From Symsagittifera roscoffensis (lineage: Eukaryota > Xenacoelomorpha > Acoela > Convolutidae), in contig NC_087069.1 of assembly GCF_963678635.1 (NCBI RefSeq), forward strand, positions 44,532,688 to 44,596,687: DNA of 64,000 nt, in the 5' to 3' direction. The translations under genes were made by a program, and so were the position numbers. This document shows, one piece after another, positions 1 through 14,200 of this stretch. The notes under the pieces were generated by a model. It did no database searches, was not told the DNA's origin, and saw only the letters and a program-made list of their open reading frames with translations. How positions within the stretch are numbered: position 1 is the stretch's first letter; each line of letters opens with the position of its first letter.

Positions 1-1440
1 ATTTTCTCGGTGGTACTTTTTGTCCGAAAAAGTTGTCGTTACAAATTGGTAGTTTCCACTAGCTTCTGGTCTCGGCTACTGAATGTTTCTTCAGTTTTGA
101 CAACCAAAAAATACCGCGACATTTATTTTTGGGTTGTTAATATGTTAATGCATTGTGGGTTTGCTGACGTTCCATGGGAGTTTTAAGTTTTTGATTTTGG
201 TCCTTATGTTTCTGAAATAGGTCGTTTTTTGTGTTTGTTCTTGATGCGATCTTTTGTGGTACAATTTTTTTTTTCATTTTTCAGGACACTGTGTGGCTAA
301 TTAAGTCATTTTGACGTGTTCATTGGTGTTTTGTTCATCAGTTCTACTGAGTTAGCGATCATTGCGGAAGCGGATTTTCTCGGTCTTACTTTTTTGTTCG
401 AAAAAGTTGTCGTTACAAATTGGTAGTTTCCACTAGCTTCTGGTCTCGGCTACTGAATGTTTCTTCAGTTTTGACAACCAAAAAATACAGCGACATTTTT
501 TTGGGTTATTAATATGTTAATGTGTTGTGGGTTTGCTTACGGTTCATGGGAGTACTAAGTTTTTGATATTGGTCTTTATGTTTCTGAAAGATGTCTTTTT
601 TGTGTTTGTTCTTGATGCGATCTTTTGTGGTACAATTTTTTTTCATTTTTCAGGACACTGTGTGGCTAGTTAAGTCATCTTGATGTGTTCATTTCTGTTC
701 CATTCGTCAGTTAGACTAAATTAGCGATCGTTGCAGAAGCAGATTTGCTCTGTGGTATTTTTTTGTCCGAAAAAATTTGTCACAAATTGGTAGTTTCCAC
801 TAGCTCCTGGTCTCGGCTACTGAATGTTTCTTCAGTTTTGACAACAAAAAAATACAGCGACATTTTTTTGGTCTGCTAATATGTTAATGCGTTGTGGGTT
901 TGCTGACGGTTCATGGGAGTACTAAGTTTTTGATATTGGTCTTTATGTTTCTGAAAGATGTCTTTTTTGTGTTTGTTCTTGATGCGATCTTTTGTGGTAC
1001 AAATTTTTTTCATTTTTCAGGACACTGTGTGGCTAGTTAAGTCATCTTGATGTGTTCATTTCTGTTCCATTCGTCAGTTCGACTAAATTAGCGATCGTTG
1101 CAGAGCGCGTTTGCTTTGTGGTAATTTTTGTTCGAAAAAAGTTGTCACAAATTGGTAGTTTCCACTAGCTCCTGGTCTCGGCTACTGAATGTTTCTTCAG
1201 TTTTGACAACTAAAAAATACAGCGACATTTTTTTGGGTTGTTATAATGTTAATGCGTTAGGAGTTTGCTGACGGTTCATGAGAGTACTAAGTTTTTGATT
1301 TTGGTCCCTATGTTTCTCAAAGATGTCTTTTTTTGTGTTTGTTCTTGATGCGATCTTTTGTGGTACAATTTTGTTTCATTTTTCAGGACACTGTGTGGCT
1401 AGTTAAGTCATCTTGATGTGTTCATTTCTGTTCCATTCAT

Positions 1441-2133
1441 CAGTTCTACTCGGTTAGCGATCGTTGCAGAAGCAGATTTGCTCTGTGGTAATTTTTTGTT
1501 CGAAAAAATTGTCACAAATTGGTAGTTTCCATTAGCTTCTGGTCTCGGCTACTGAATGTTTCTTCAGTTTTGACATCTTTGAAATACACAGCGATATTTT
1601 TTTGGTTTTTAATGCATTGTGGGTTTGCTGACGGTTCATGGGAGTACTAAGTTTTTGATATTGGTTTTTATGATTCTGAAAGATGTCTTTTTTGTGTTTG
1701 TTCTTGATGCGATCTTTTGTGGTACAAATTTTTTTCATTTTTCAGGACACTGTGTGGCTAGTTAAGTCATCTTGATGTGTTCATTTCTGTTCCATTCATC
1801 AGTTCTACTCGGTTAGCGATCGTTGCAGAAGCAGATTTGCTCTGTGGTAATTTTTTGTTCGAAAAAATTGTCACAAATTGGTAGTTTCCATTAGCTTCTG
1901 GTCTCGGCTACTGAATGTTTCTTCAGTTTTGACATCTTTGAAATACACAGCGATATTTTTTTGGTTTTTAATGCATTGTGGGTTTGCTGACGGTTCATGG
2001 GAGTACTAAGTTTTTGATATTGGTTTTTATGATTCTGAAAGATGTCTTTTTTGTGTTTGTTCTTGATGCGATCTTTTGTGGTACAAATTTTTTTCATTTT
2101 TCAGGACACTGTGTGGCTAGTTAAGTCATCTTA
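1441..2133 (+). repeat. Back-to-back identical satellite monomers (359-bp offset)
   Basis: Two adjacent monomers match base for base over about one unit at an offset of 359 bp, while their neighbours differ by several percent. They share the rare variants GTTTTTAATGCATTGTGG and TATGATTCTGAAAGATG. This is the signature of a very recent single-unit duplication by unequal exchange or replication slippage. Confidence 0.85.
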
Positions 2134-2439
2134 ATGTGTTCATTGTTGTTCCTATCATCAGTTCTACTGGGTTAGCGATCGTTGCAGAGCGCGTTTGCTT
2201 TGTGGTAATTTTTTGTCCGAAAAAAGTTGTCACAAATTGGTAGTTTCCACTAGCTCCTGGTCTCGGCTACTGAATGTTTCTTCAGTTTTGACAACGAAAA
2301 AATACAGCGACATTTTTTTTGGGTTGTTATAATGTTAATGCGTTAGGAGTTTGCTGACGGTTCATGAGAGTACTAAGTTTTTGATTTTGGTCCCTATGTT
2401 TCTCAAAGATGTCTTTTTTTGTGTTTGTTCTTGATGCGA

Positions 2440-5400
2440 TCTTTTGTGGTACAATTTTGTTTCATTTTTCAGGACACTGTGTGGCTAGTTAAGTCATCTT
2501 GATGTGTTCATTTCTGTTCCATTCATCAGTTCTACTCGGTTAGCGATCGTTGCAGAAGCAGATTTGCTCTGTGGTAATTTTTTGTTTGAAAAAAGTTGTC
2601 ACGAATTGGTAGTTTCCACTAGCTTCTGGTCTCGGCTACTGAATGTTTCTTCAGTTTTGACAGCCAAAAAATACAGCGACATTTTTTTGGTTTGTTAATA
2701 TGTTAATGCGTTGTGGGTTTGCTGAAGGTTCATGGGAGTACTAAGTTTTTGATGTTGGTCTTTATGTTTCTGAAAGATGTCTGTTTTGTGTTTGTTCTTG
2801 ATGCGATCTTTTGTGGTACAAATTTTTTCATTTTTCAGGACACTGTGTGGCTAGTTAAGTCATCTTAATGTGTTCATTGTTGTTCCTATCATCAGTTCTA
2901 CTGGGTTAGCGATCGTTGCAGAGCGCGTTTGCTTTGTGGTAATTTTTTGTCCGAAAAAAGTTGTCACAAATTGGTAGTTTCCACTAGCTTCTGGTCTCGG
3001 CTACTGAATGTTTCTTCAGTTTTGACAACGAAAAAATAAAGCGACATTTTTTTTGGGTTGTTAACATGTTAATGCGTTAAGAGTTTGCTGACGGTTCATG
3101 GGAGTACTATGTTTTTGATTTTGGTCTTTATGTTTCTGAAATATGTCTTTTTTGTGTTTGTTCTTGATGCGATCTTTTGTGGTACAAATTTTTTTTCATT
3201 TTTCAAGACACTGTGTGGCTAGTTAAGTCATCTTGATGTGTTGATTGTTGTTCCATTCATCATTTATACTGGGTTAGCGATCGTTGCAGAAGCGGGTTTG
3301 CTTTGTGGTAATTTTTTGTCCGCAAAAAGTTGTCACAAACTGGTAGTTTCCACTAGCTTCTGGTCTCGTCTACTGAATGTTTCTTCATTTTTGACAACCA
3401 AAAAATACAGCGACATTTTTTTTGGGTTGTTAATATGTTAATGCGTTGTGGGTTTGCTGACGGTTCATGTGAGTACTAAGTTTTTCATTTTGGTCTTTAT
3501 GCTTCTGAAAGATATCTTTTTTTGTGTTTGTTCTTGATGCGATCTTTTGTGGTACAAATTTTTTCCCTTTTCAGGACACTGTGTGGCTAGTTAAGTCATC
3601 TCTATGTGTTCATTTCTGTTCCATTCATCAGTTCTACTCGGTTACCGATCGTTGCAGAAGCAGATTTGCTCTGTGGTAATTTTTTGTCCGAAAAAAGTTG
3701 TCACGAATTGGTAGTTTCCACTAGCTTCTGGTCTTGGCTACTGAATGTTTCTTCAGTTTTGACATCTTTGAAATACACAGCGGTATTTTTTTGGGTTTTA
3801 CTGCGTTGTGGGTTTGCTGACAGATCATGGGAGTACTATGTTTTTGATTTTGGTCTTTATGTTTCTGAAATATGTCTTTTTTGTGTTTGTTCTTGATGCG
3901 ATCTTTTGTGGTACAAATTTTTTTCATTTTTCAGGACAGTGTGTGGCTAGTTAAGTCATCTTGATGTGTACATTGTTGTTCCATTCCTCAGTTCTACTGG
4001 GTTAGCGATCGTTGTAGAGGCGGATTTGCTCTGTGGTACTTTTTGTCCGAAAATAGTTGTCACAAATTGGTAGTTTCTACTAGCTTCTGGTCTCGGCTAC
4101 TGAATGTTTCTTCAGTTTTGACAACGAAAAAATAAAGCGACATTTTTCTTGGGTTGTTAACATGTTAATGCGTTAAGAGTTTGCTGACGGTTCATGGGAG
4201 TACTATGTTTTTGATTTTGGTCTTTATGTTTCTGAAATATGTCTTTTTTGTGTTTGTTCTTGATGCGATCTTTTGTGGTACAAATTTTTTTCATTTTTCA
4301 GGACAGTGTGTGGCTAGTTAAGTCATCTTGATGTGTACATTGTTGTTCCATTCCTCAGTTCTACTGGGTTAGCGATCGTTGTAGAGGCGGATTTGCTCTG
4401 TGGTACTTTTTGTCCGAAAATAGTTGTCACAAATTGGTAGTTTCTACTAGCTTCTGGTCTCGGCTACTGAATGTTTCTTCAGTTTTGACAACCAAAAAAT
4501 ACAGCGACATTTTTTTTGGGTTGTTAATATGTTAATGCGTTGTGGGTTTGCTGACGGTTCATGTGAGTACTAAGTTTTTCATTTTGGTCTTTATGCTTCT
4601 GAAAGATGTCTTTTTTTGTGTTTGTTCTTGATGCGATCTTTTGTGGTACAAATTTTTTCCCTTTTCAGGACACTGTGTGGCTAGTTAAGTCATCTCTATG
4701 TGTTCATTTCTGTTCCATTCATCAGTTCTACTCGGTTACCGATCGTTGCAGAAGCAGATTTGCTCTGTGGTAATTTTTTGTCCGAAAAAAGTTGTCACGA
4801 ATTGGTAGTTTCCACTAGCTTCTGGTCTTGGCTACTGAATGTTTCTTCAGTTTTGACATCTTTGAAATACACAGCGGTATTTTTTTGGGTTTTACTGCGT
4901 TGTGGGTTTGCTGACAGATCATGGGAGTACTATGTTTTTGATTTTGGTCTTTATGTTTCTGAAATATGTCTTTTTTGTGTTTGTTCTTGATGCGATCTTT
5001 TGTGGTACAATTTTGTTTCATTTTTCAGGACACTGTGTGGCTAGTTAAGTCATCTTGATGTGTTCATTTCTGTTCCATTCATCAGTTCTACTCGGTTAGC
5101 GATCGTTGCAGAAGCAGATTTGCTCTGTGGTAATTTTTTGTTTGAAAAAAGTTGTCACGAATTGGTAGTTTCCACTAGCTTCTGGTCTCGGCTACTGAAT
5201 GTTTCTTCAGTTTTGACAGCCAAAAAATACAGCGACATTTTTTTGGTTTGTTAATATGTTAATGCGTTGTGGGTTTGCTGAAGGTTCATGGGAGTACTAA
5301 GTTTTTGATGTTGGTCTTTATTTTTCTGAAAGATGTCTGTTTTGTGTTTGTTCTTGATGCGATCTTTTGTGGTACAAATTTTTTCATTTTTCAGGACACT

Positions 5401-6796
5401 GTGTGGCTAGTTAAGTCATCTTAATGTGTTCATTGTTGTTCCTATCATCAGTTCTACTGGGTTAGCGATCGTTGCAGAGCGCGTTTGCTTTGTGGTAATT
5501 TTTTGTCCGAAAAAAGTTGTCACAAATTGGTAGTTTCCACTAGCTTCTGGTCTCGGCTACTGAATATTTCTTCAGTTTTGACAACGAAAAAATAAAGCGA
5601 CATTTTTTTTGGGTTGTTAACATGTTAATGCGTTAAGAGTTTGCTGACGGTTCATGGGAGTACTATGTTTTTGATTTTGGTCTTTATGTTTCTGAAATAT
5701 GTCTTTTTTGTGTTTGTTCTTGATGCGATCTTTTGTGGTACAAATTTTTTTTCATTTTTCAAGACACTGTGTGGCTAGTTAAGTCATCTTGATGTGTTGA
5801 TTGTTGTTCCATTCATCATTTATACTGGGTTAGCGATCGTTGCAGAAGCGGGTTTGCTTTGTGGTAATTTTTTGTCCGCAAAAAGTTGTCACAAACTGGT
5901 AGTTTCCACTAGCTTCTGGTCTCGTCTACTGAATGTTTCTTCATTTTTGACAACCAAAAAATACAGCGACATTTTTTTTGGGTTGTTAATATGTTAATGC
6001 GTTGTGGGTTTGCTGACGGTTCATGTGAGTACTAAGTTTTTCATTTTGGTCTTTATGCTTCTGAAAGATGTCTTTTTTTGTGTTTGTTCTTGATGCGATC
6101 TTTTGTGGTACAAATTTTTTCCCTTTTCAGGACACTGTGTGGCTAGTTAAGTCATCTCTATGTGTTCATTTCTGTTCCATTCATCAGTTCTACTCGGTTA
6201 CCGATCGTTGCAGAAGCAGATTTGCTCTGTGGTAATTTTTTGTCCGAAAAAAGTTGTCACGAATTGGTAGTTTCCACTAGCTTCTGGTCTTGGCTACTGA
6301 ATGTTTCTTCAGTTTTGACATCTTTGAAATACACAGCGGTATTTTTTTGGGCTTTACTGCGTTGTGGGTTTGCTGACAGATCATGGGAGTACTATGTTTT
6401 TGATTTTGGTCTTTATGTTTCTGAAATATGTCTTTTTTGTGTTTGTTCTTGATGCGATCTTTTGTGGTACAAATTTTTTTCATTTTTCAGGACAGTGTGT
6501 GGCTAGTTAAGTCATCTTGATGTGTACATTGTTGTTCCATTCCTCAGTTCTACTGGGTTAGCGATCGTTGTAGAGGCGGATTTGCTCTGTGGTACTTTTT
6601 GTCCGAAAATAGTTGTCACAAATTGGTAGTTTCTACTAGCTTCTGGTCTCGGCTACTGAATGTTTCTTCAGTTTTGACAACGAAAAAATAAAGCGACATT
6701 TTTCTTGGGTTGTTAACATGTTAATGCGTTAAGAGTTTGCTGACGGTTCATGGGAGTACTATGTTTTTGATTTTGGTCTTTATGTTTCTGAAAAAT
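2440..6796 (+). repeat. Satellite higher-order duplication, 2,556-bp offset (about 2440-4240 versus 4996-6796)
   Basis: About five consecutive monomers (near 2440-4240) reappear near 4996-6796 at a constant offset of 2,556 bp, which is seven monomers. Matching private variants include ACAATTTTGTTTCATTTTTC at 2451 and 5007, TTGTAGAGGCGGATTTG, and CATTTTTCTTGGGTTGTTAA at 4141 and 6697. A further internal copy of one monomer sits 1,094 bp (three monomers) downstream, at 3606 and 4700. The constant offset shows block duplication, not convergence of single monomers. Confidence 0.85.
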
Positions 6797-8279
6797 GTCT
6801 TTTTTTGTGTTTGTTCTTGATGCGATCTTTTGTGGTACAAATTTTTTCATTTTTGAGGACACTGTGTGGCTAGTTAAGTCATCTTGATGTGTTCATTGTC
6901 GTTCCATTCATCAGTTCTACTGGGTTAGCGATCGTTGCAGAAGCGGGTTTGCTTTGTGGTAATTTTTTGTCCGAAAAAAGTTGTCACAAATTGGTAGTTT
7001 CCACTAGCCTCTGGTCTCGGCTACTGAATGTTTCTTCAGTTTTGACAACCAAAAAAATACAGCGACATTTTTTTTGGTTTGTTGATATGTTAATGCGTTG
7101 TGGGTTTGCTGACGGTTCATGGAAGTACTAAGTTTTTGATTTTGGTCTTTATGTTTTAGAAAGATGTCTTTTTTGTGTTTGTTCTTGATGCGATCTTTTG
7201 TGGTACAAATTTTTTCATTTTTCAGGACAATGTGTGGCTAGTTAAGTCATCTTGATGTGTTCATTTCTGTTCCATTCATCATTTTTACTCGGTTAGCGAT
7301 CGTTGCAGAAGCAGATTTACTCTGTGGTAATTTTTTGTCCGAAAAAAGTTGTCACAATTTGGTAGTTTCCACTAGCTTCTGGTCTTGGCTACTGAATGTT
7401 TCTTCAGTTTTGTCATCTTTGAAATACATAGCGATATTTTTTTGGGTTTTTAATGCGTTGTGGGTTTGCTGGCAGTTCATGGGAGTACTATGTTTTTGAT
7501 TTTGGTCTTTATGTTTTTGAAATTTGTCTTTTTTGTGTTTGTTCTTGATGCGATCTTTTGTGGTACAAATTTTTTCATTTTTCAGGACACTGTGTGGCTA
7601 GTTAAGTCATCTTGATGTGTACATTGTTGTTCCATTCATCAGTTCTACTGGGTTAGCGATCATTGCAGAAGCGGATTTGCTTTGTGGTAATTTTTTGTCC
7701 GAAAAAAGTTGTCACAAATTGGTAGTTTCCACTAGCTTCTGGTCATGGCTACTGAATGTTTCTTCACTTTTGACAACTTTGAAATACACAGCGATATTTT
7801 TTTGGGTTCTTAATGCGTTGTGGGTTTGCTGACAGTTCATGGGAGTACTAAGTTTTTGATTTTGGTCTTTATGTTTCTGAAATATGTCTTTTTTGTGTTC
7901 AGCCTTGATGCGATTTTTGTGGTACAATTTTTTTTTTCATTTTTGAGGACAATGTGTGGCTAGTTAAGAAATCTTGATGTGTTCGTTGTTGTCCCAATCC
8001 TCAATTCTACTGATTTAGCGATCGTTGCAGAAGCGGATTTGCTCTGTGATAATTTTTTGTCCGAAAAAAGTTGTCACAAATTGGTAGTTTCCACTAGCTT
8101 CTGGTCTCGGCTACTGAATGTTTCTTCAGTTTTGACAACCAAAAAATACAGCAACTTTTTTTTGGGTTGTTAATATTTTAATGCAATGTGGGTTTGCTGA
8201 CGGTTCATGGGAGTACTAAATTTTGGATTTTGATCTTTATGTTTCTGAAAGATGTCTTTTTTGTGTTTGTTCTTGATGC

Positions 8280-11200
8280 GATCTTTTGTGGTAAAAATTT
8301 TCTCATTTTTCAGGACACTGTGTGGCTAGTTAAGTCATCTTGATGTGTTCATTGTTGTTCCATTCATCAGTTCTACTAGTTTAGCGATCGTTGCAGAAGT
8401 GGATTTGCGCTGTGATGATTTTTTGTCCGAAAAAAGTTGTCGTCACAAATTGGTAGTTTCCACTAGCTTCTGGTCTTGGTTACTGACTGCTTCTTCAGTT
8501 TTGACATCTAGGAAATACGCAGCGCTGCTTTGGTTTGTTAATGCGTTTTGGGTATGCTGACTGTCCATGGGACTTCTGGGTTTTGGATTTTGCTATTTAT
8601 GTTTCTGAAATATGTCTTTTGGTGTGTTCTTCCTTGATGCGATTTTTTGTGGTACTTATTTTTTCATTTTCCAGGACAGTGTGTGGCTAGTTAAGAAGTT
8701 TTGATGTGTTCATTGTTGTTACATTCATCAGTTCTACTCGGTTAGCGATCGTTGCAGAAGCGATTTTGCGTTGTGGTGATATTTTGTCCGAAGGAAGTTG
8801 TCGTCACAAATTGGTAGTTTCCATTAGCTTCTGGTCTTGGCTACTGAATGTTTCTTCATTTTTGACATCTTTGAAATACACAGCGACAGCTTTTTGGGTT
8901 GTTAATGCCTTGTGGGTTTGCTGATAGTTCATGGGAGTACTAATTTTTTGATTTTGGTCTTTACATTTCTGAAATATGTCTTTTTTTGTGTTTGTTCTTG
9001 ATGCGATATTTTGTGGTACAAATTTTTTTCATTTTCCAGGACAGTGTGTGGCTAGTTAAGAAGTCTTGATGTGTTCATTGTTGTTCCATTGATCAGTTCT
9101 ACTCGGTTAGCGATCGTTGCAGAAGCGGATTTGCTCTATGGTAATTTTTTGTCCGAAAAAAATTATCACAAATTGGTAGTTTCCATTAGCTTCTGGTCTT
9201 GGTTACTGAATGCTTCTTCAGTTTTGACATCTTTGAAATACGCAGCGCTGCTTTTTTTTTGTTAAGGCCTTGTGGGTATGCTTAATGTCCATGAGATTTC
9301 TGGGTATTGGATTTTGCTATTTATATTTCTGAAATATGTCTTTTTTTTGTGTTCATCCTTGATGCGATCTTTTGTGGTACAAATTTTTTTCATTTTCCAG
9401 GACAGTGTGTGACTAGTTAAGAAGTCTTGATGAGTTCATTATTGTTCCAATCATCAATTTCCTTGGGTTAGCGATCGTTGCAGAAGTGGATTTGCGCTGT
9501 GGTTTTTTTTGTCCGAAAAAAGTTGTCGTTACAAATTGGTAGTTTCCACTAGCTTCTGGTCTTGGCTACTGAATGTTTCTTCAGTTTTGAGATCTTTGAA
9601 ATACACAGAGACAGTTTTTTGGGTTGTTAATGCGTTGTCGGTTTGCTGACAGTTCATGGGAGTACTAAGTTTTTGATTTTGGTCTTTATATTTTTGAAAG
9701 ATGTCTTTTTTGTGTTTGTTCTTGATGCGATCTTTTGTGGTACAAATTTTTTCATTTTTCAGGACAATGTGTGGCTAGTTAAGTCATCTTGATGTGTTCA
9801 CTTCTGTTCCATTCATCATTTTCACTCGGTTAGCGATCGTTGCAGAAGCAGATTTGCTCTGTGGTAATTTTTTGTCCGAAAAAAGTTGTCACAATTTGGT
9901 AGTTTCCACTAGCTTCTGGTCTTGGCTACTGAATGTTTCTTCAGTTTTGTCATCTTTGAAATACATAGCGATATTTTTTTTGGGTTTTTAATGCGTTGTG
10001 GGTTTGCTGGCAGTTCATGGGAGTACTATGTTTTTGATTTTGGTCTTCATGTTTCTGAAATTAGTATTTTTTGTGTTTGTTCTTGATGCGATCTTTTGTG
10101 GTACAAATTTTTTCATTTTTTCAGGACACTGTGTGGCTAGTTAAGTCATCTTGATGTGTACATTGTTGTTCCATTCATCAGTTCTACTGGGTTAGCAATC
10201 ATTGCAGAAGCGGATTTGCTTTGTGGTAATTTTTTGTCCGAAAAAAGTTGTCACAAATTGGTAGTTTCCACTAGCTTCTGGTCTTGGCTACTGAATGTTT
10301 CTTCACTTTTGACATCTTTGAAATACACAGCGATATTTTTTCGGTTCTTAATGCGTTGTGAGTTTGCTGACAGTTCATGCGAGCACTATGTTTTTGATTT
10401 TGGTCTTTCTGTTTCTGAAATATGTCTTTTTTGTGTTCAGCCTTGATGCGATTTTTGTGGTACAATTTTTTTTTTCATTTTTGAGGACAGTGTGTGGCTA
10501 GTTAAGAAATATTGATGTGTTCGTTGTTGTCCCAATCCTCAATTCTACTGATTTAGCGACCGTTCTAGAAGCGGATTTGCTCTGTGATAGTTTTTTGTCC
10601 GAAAAAAGTTGTCGTCACAAATTGGTAGTTTCCACTAGCTTCTGGTCTTGGCTACTGAATGTTTCTTCAGTTTTGACATCTTTGAAATACACAGCGATAT
10701 TTTTTTTGGGTTTCTAATGCGTTGTGGTTTTGCTGACAGTTCATAGGAGTACTATTTTTTTTGTTTTTGGTCTTTATGTTTCTGAAATATGTCTTTTTTG
10801 TGTTCAGCCTTGATGCGATTTTTGTGGTACAATTTTTTTTTTCATTTTTGAGGACAGTGTGTGGCTAGTTAAGAAATCTTGACGTGTTCATTGTTGTCCC
10901 AATCCTCAATTCTACTGATTTAGCGACCGTTGCAGAAATGGATTTGCGCTGTGATGATTTTTTGTCCGAAAAAAGTTGTCGTCACAAATTGGTAGTTTCC
11001 ACTAGCTTCTGGTCTTGGCTACTGAATGTTTCTTCAGTTTTGCATCTTTGAAATACACAGCGATATTTTTTTGGGTTTTTAATGCGTTGTGGTTTTGCTG
11101 ACAGTTCATAGGAGTACTAATTTTTTGTTTTTGGTCTTTATGTTTCTGAAAGATGTCTTTTTTGTGTTTGTTCTTGATGCGATCTTTTGTGGTAAAAATT

Positions 11201-14200
11201 TTCTCATTTTTCAGGACACTGTGTGGCTAGTTAAGTCATCTTGATGTGTTCATTTCTGTTCCATTCATCATTTTTACTCGGTTAGCGATCGTTGCAGAAG
11301 CAGATTTGCTCTGTGGTAATTTTTTGTCCGAAAAAAGTTGTCACAATTTGGTAGTTTCCACTAGCTTCTGGTCTTGGCTACTGAATGTTTCTTCAGTTTT
11401 GTCACCTTTGAAATACATAGCAATATTTTTTTTGGGTTTTTAATGCGTTGTGGGTTTGCTGGCAGTTCATGGGAGTACTATGTTTTTGATTTTGGTCTTC
11501 ATGTTTCTGAAATTTGTCTTTTTTGTGTTTGTTCTTGATGCGATCTTTTGTGGTACAAATTTTTTCATTTTTCAGGACACTGTGTGGCTAGTTAAGTCAT
11601 CTTGATGTGTACATTGTTGTTCCATTCATCAGTTCTACTGATTTAGCGACCGTTGCAGAAGCGGATTTGCTCTGTGATAATTTTTTTTCCGAAAAAAGTT
11701 GTCACAAATTGGTAGTTTCCACTAGCTTCTGGTCTTGGCTACTGAATGTTTCTTCACTTTTGACATCTTTGAAATACACAGCGATATTTTTTTGGGTTCT
11801 TAATGCGTTGTGGGTTTGCTGACAGTTCATCCGAGTACTATGTTTTTGATTTTGGTCTTTATGTTTCTGAAATATGTCTTTTTTGTGTTCAGCCTTGATG
11901 CGATTTTTGTGGTACAATTTTTTTTTCATTTTTGAGGACAGTGTGTGGCTAGTTAAGAAATCTTGATGTGTTCGTTGTTGTCCCAATCCTCAATTCTACT
12001 GATTTAGCGACCGTTGCAGAAGCGGATTTGCTCTGTGATAATTTTTTGTCCGAAAAAAGTTGTCGTAACAAATTGGTAGTTTCCACTAGCTTCTGGTCTT
12101 GGCTACTGAATGTTTCTTCAGTTTTGACATCTTTGAAAAACACAGCGATATTTTTTGGGTTTTTAATGCGTTGTGGTTTTGCTGACAGTTCATAGGAGTA
12201 CTATTTTTTTGTTTTTGGTCATTATGTTTCTGAAATATGTCTTTTTTGTGTTCAGCCTTGATGCGATTTTTGTGGTACAATTTTTTTTTCATTTTTGAGG
12301 ACAGTGTGTGGCTAGTTAAGAAATCTTGATGTGTTCATTGTTGTCCCAATCCTCAATTCTACTAGTTTAGCGATCGTTGCAGAAATGGATTTGCGCTGTG
12401 ATGGTTTTTTGTCCGAAAAAAGTTGAGGTCACAAATTGGTAGTTTCCACTAGCTTCTGGTATTGGCTACTGAATGTTTCTTCAGTTTTGACATCTTTGAA
12501 ATACACAGCGATATTTTTTTTGGGTTTCTAATGCGTTGTGGTTTTGCTGACAGTTCATAGGAGTACTATTTTTTTTGTTTTTGGTCTTTATGTTTCTGAA
12601 ATATGTCTTTTTTGTGTTCAGCCTTGATGCGATTTTTGTGGTACAATTTTTTTTTTCATTTTTGAGGACAGTGTGTGGCTAGTTAAGAAATCTTGACGTG
12701 TTCATTGTTGTCCCAATCCTCAATTCTACTGATTTAGCGACCGTTGCAGAAATGGATTTGCGCTGTGATGATTTTTTGTCCGAAAAAAGTTGTCGTCACA
12801 AATTGGTAGTTTCCACTAGCTTCTGGTCTTGGCTACTGAATGTTTCTTCAGTTTTGCATCTTTGAAATACACAGCGATATTTTTTTGGGTTTTTAATGCG
12901 TTGTGGTTTTGCTGACAGTTCATAGGAGTACTAATTTTTTGTTTTTGGTCTTTATGTTTCTGAAAGATGTCTTTTTTGTGTTTGTTCTTGATGCGATCTT
13001 TTGTGGTAAAAATTTTCTCATTTTTCAGGACACTGTGTGGCTAGTTAAGTCATCTTGATGTGTTCATTTCTGTTCCATTCATCATTTTTACTCGGTTAGC
13101 GATCGTTGCAGAAGCAGATTTGCTCTGTGGTAATTTTTTGTCCGAAAAAAGTTGTCACAATTTGGTAGTTTCCACTAGCTTCTGGTCTTGGCTACTGAAT
13201 GTTTCTTCAGTTTTGTCACCTTTGAAATACATAGCAATATTTTTTTTGGGTTTTTAATGCGTTGTGGGTTTGCTGGCAGTTCATGGGAGTACTATGTTTT
13301 TGATTTTGGTCTTCATGTTTCTGAAATTTGTCTTTTTTGTGTTTGTTCTTGATGCGATCTTTTGTGGTACAAATTTTTTCATTTTTCAGGACACTGTGTG
13401 GCTAGTTAAGTCATCTTGATGTGTACATTGTTGTTCCATTCATCAGTTCTACTGGGTTAGCGATCATTGCAGAAGCGGATTTGCTTTGTGGTAATTTTTT
13501 GTCCGAAAAAAGTTGTCACAAATTGGTAGTTTCCACTAGCTTCTGGTCTTGGCTACTGAATGTTTCTTCACTTTTGACATCTTTGAAATACACAGCGATA
13601 TTTTTTTGGGTTCTTAATGCGTTGTGGGTTTGCTGACAGTTCATGCGAGTACTATGTTTTTGATTTTGGTCTTTATGTTTCTGAAATATGTCTTTTTTGT
13701 GTTCAGCCTTGATGCGATTTTTGTGGTACAATTTTTTTTTTTTCATTTTTGAGGACAGTGTGTGGCTAGTTAAGAAATCTTGATGTGTTCGTTGTTGTCC
13801 CAATCCTCAATTCTACTGATTTAGCGACCGTTGCAGAAGCGGATTTGCTCTGTGATAATTTTTTGTCCGAAAAAAGTTGTCGTAACAAATTGGTAGTTTC
13901 CACTAGCTTCTGGTCTTGGCTACTGAATGTTTCTTCAGTTTTGTCACCTTTGAAATACATAGCAATATTTTTTTTGGGTTTTTAATTCGTTGTGGGTTTG
14001 CTGGCAGTTCATGGGAGTACTATGTTTTTGATTTTGGTCTTCATGTTTCTAAAATTTGTCTTTTTTGTGTTTGTTCTTGATGCGATCTTTTGTGGTACAA
14101 ATTTTTTCATTTTTCAGGACACTGTGTGGCTAGTTAAGTCATCTTGATGTGTACATTGTTGTTCCATTCATCATTTTTACTCGGTTAGCGATCGTTGCAG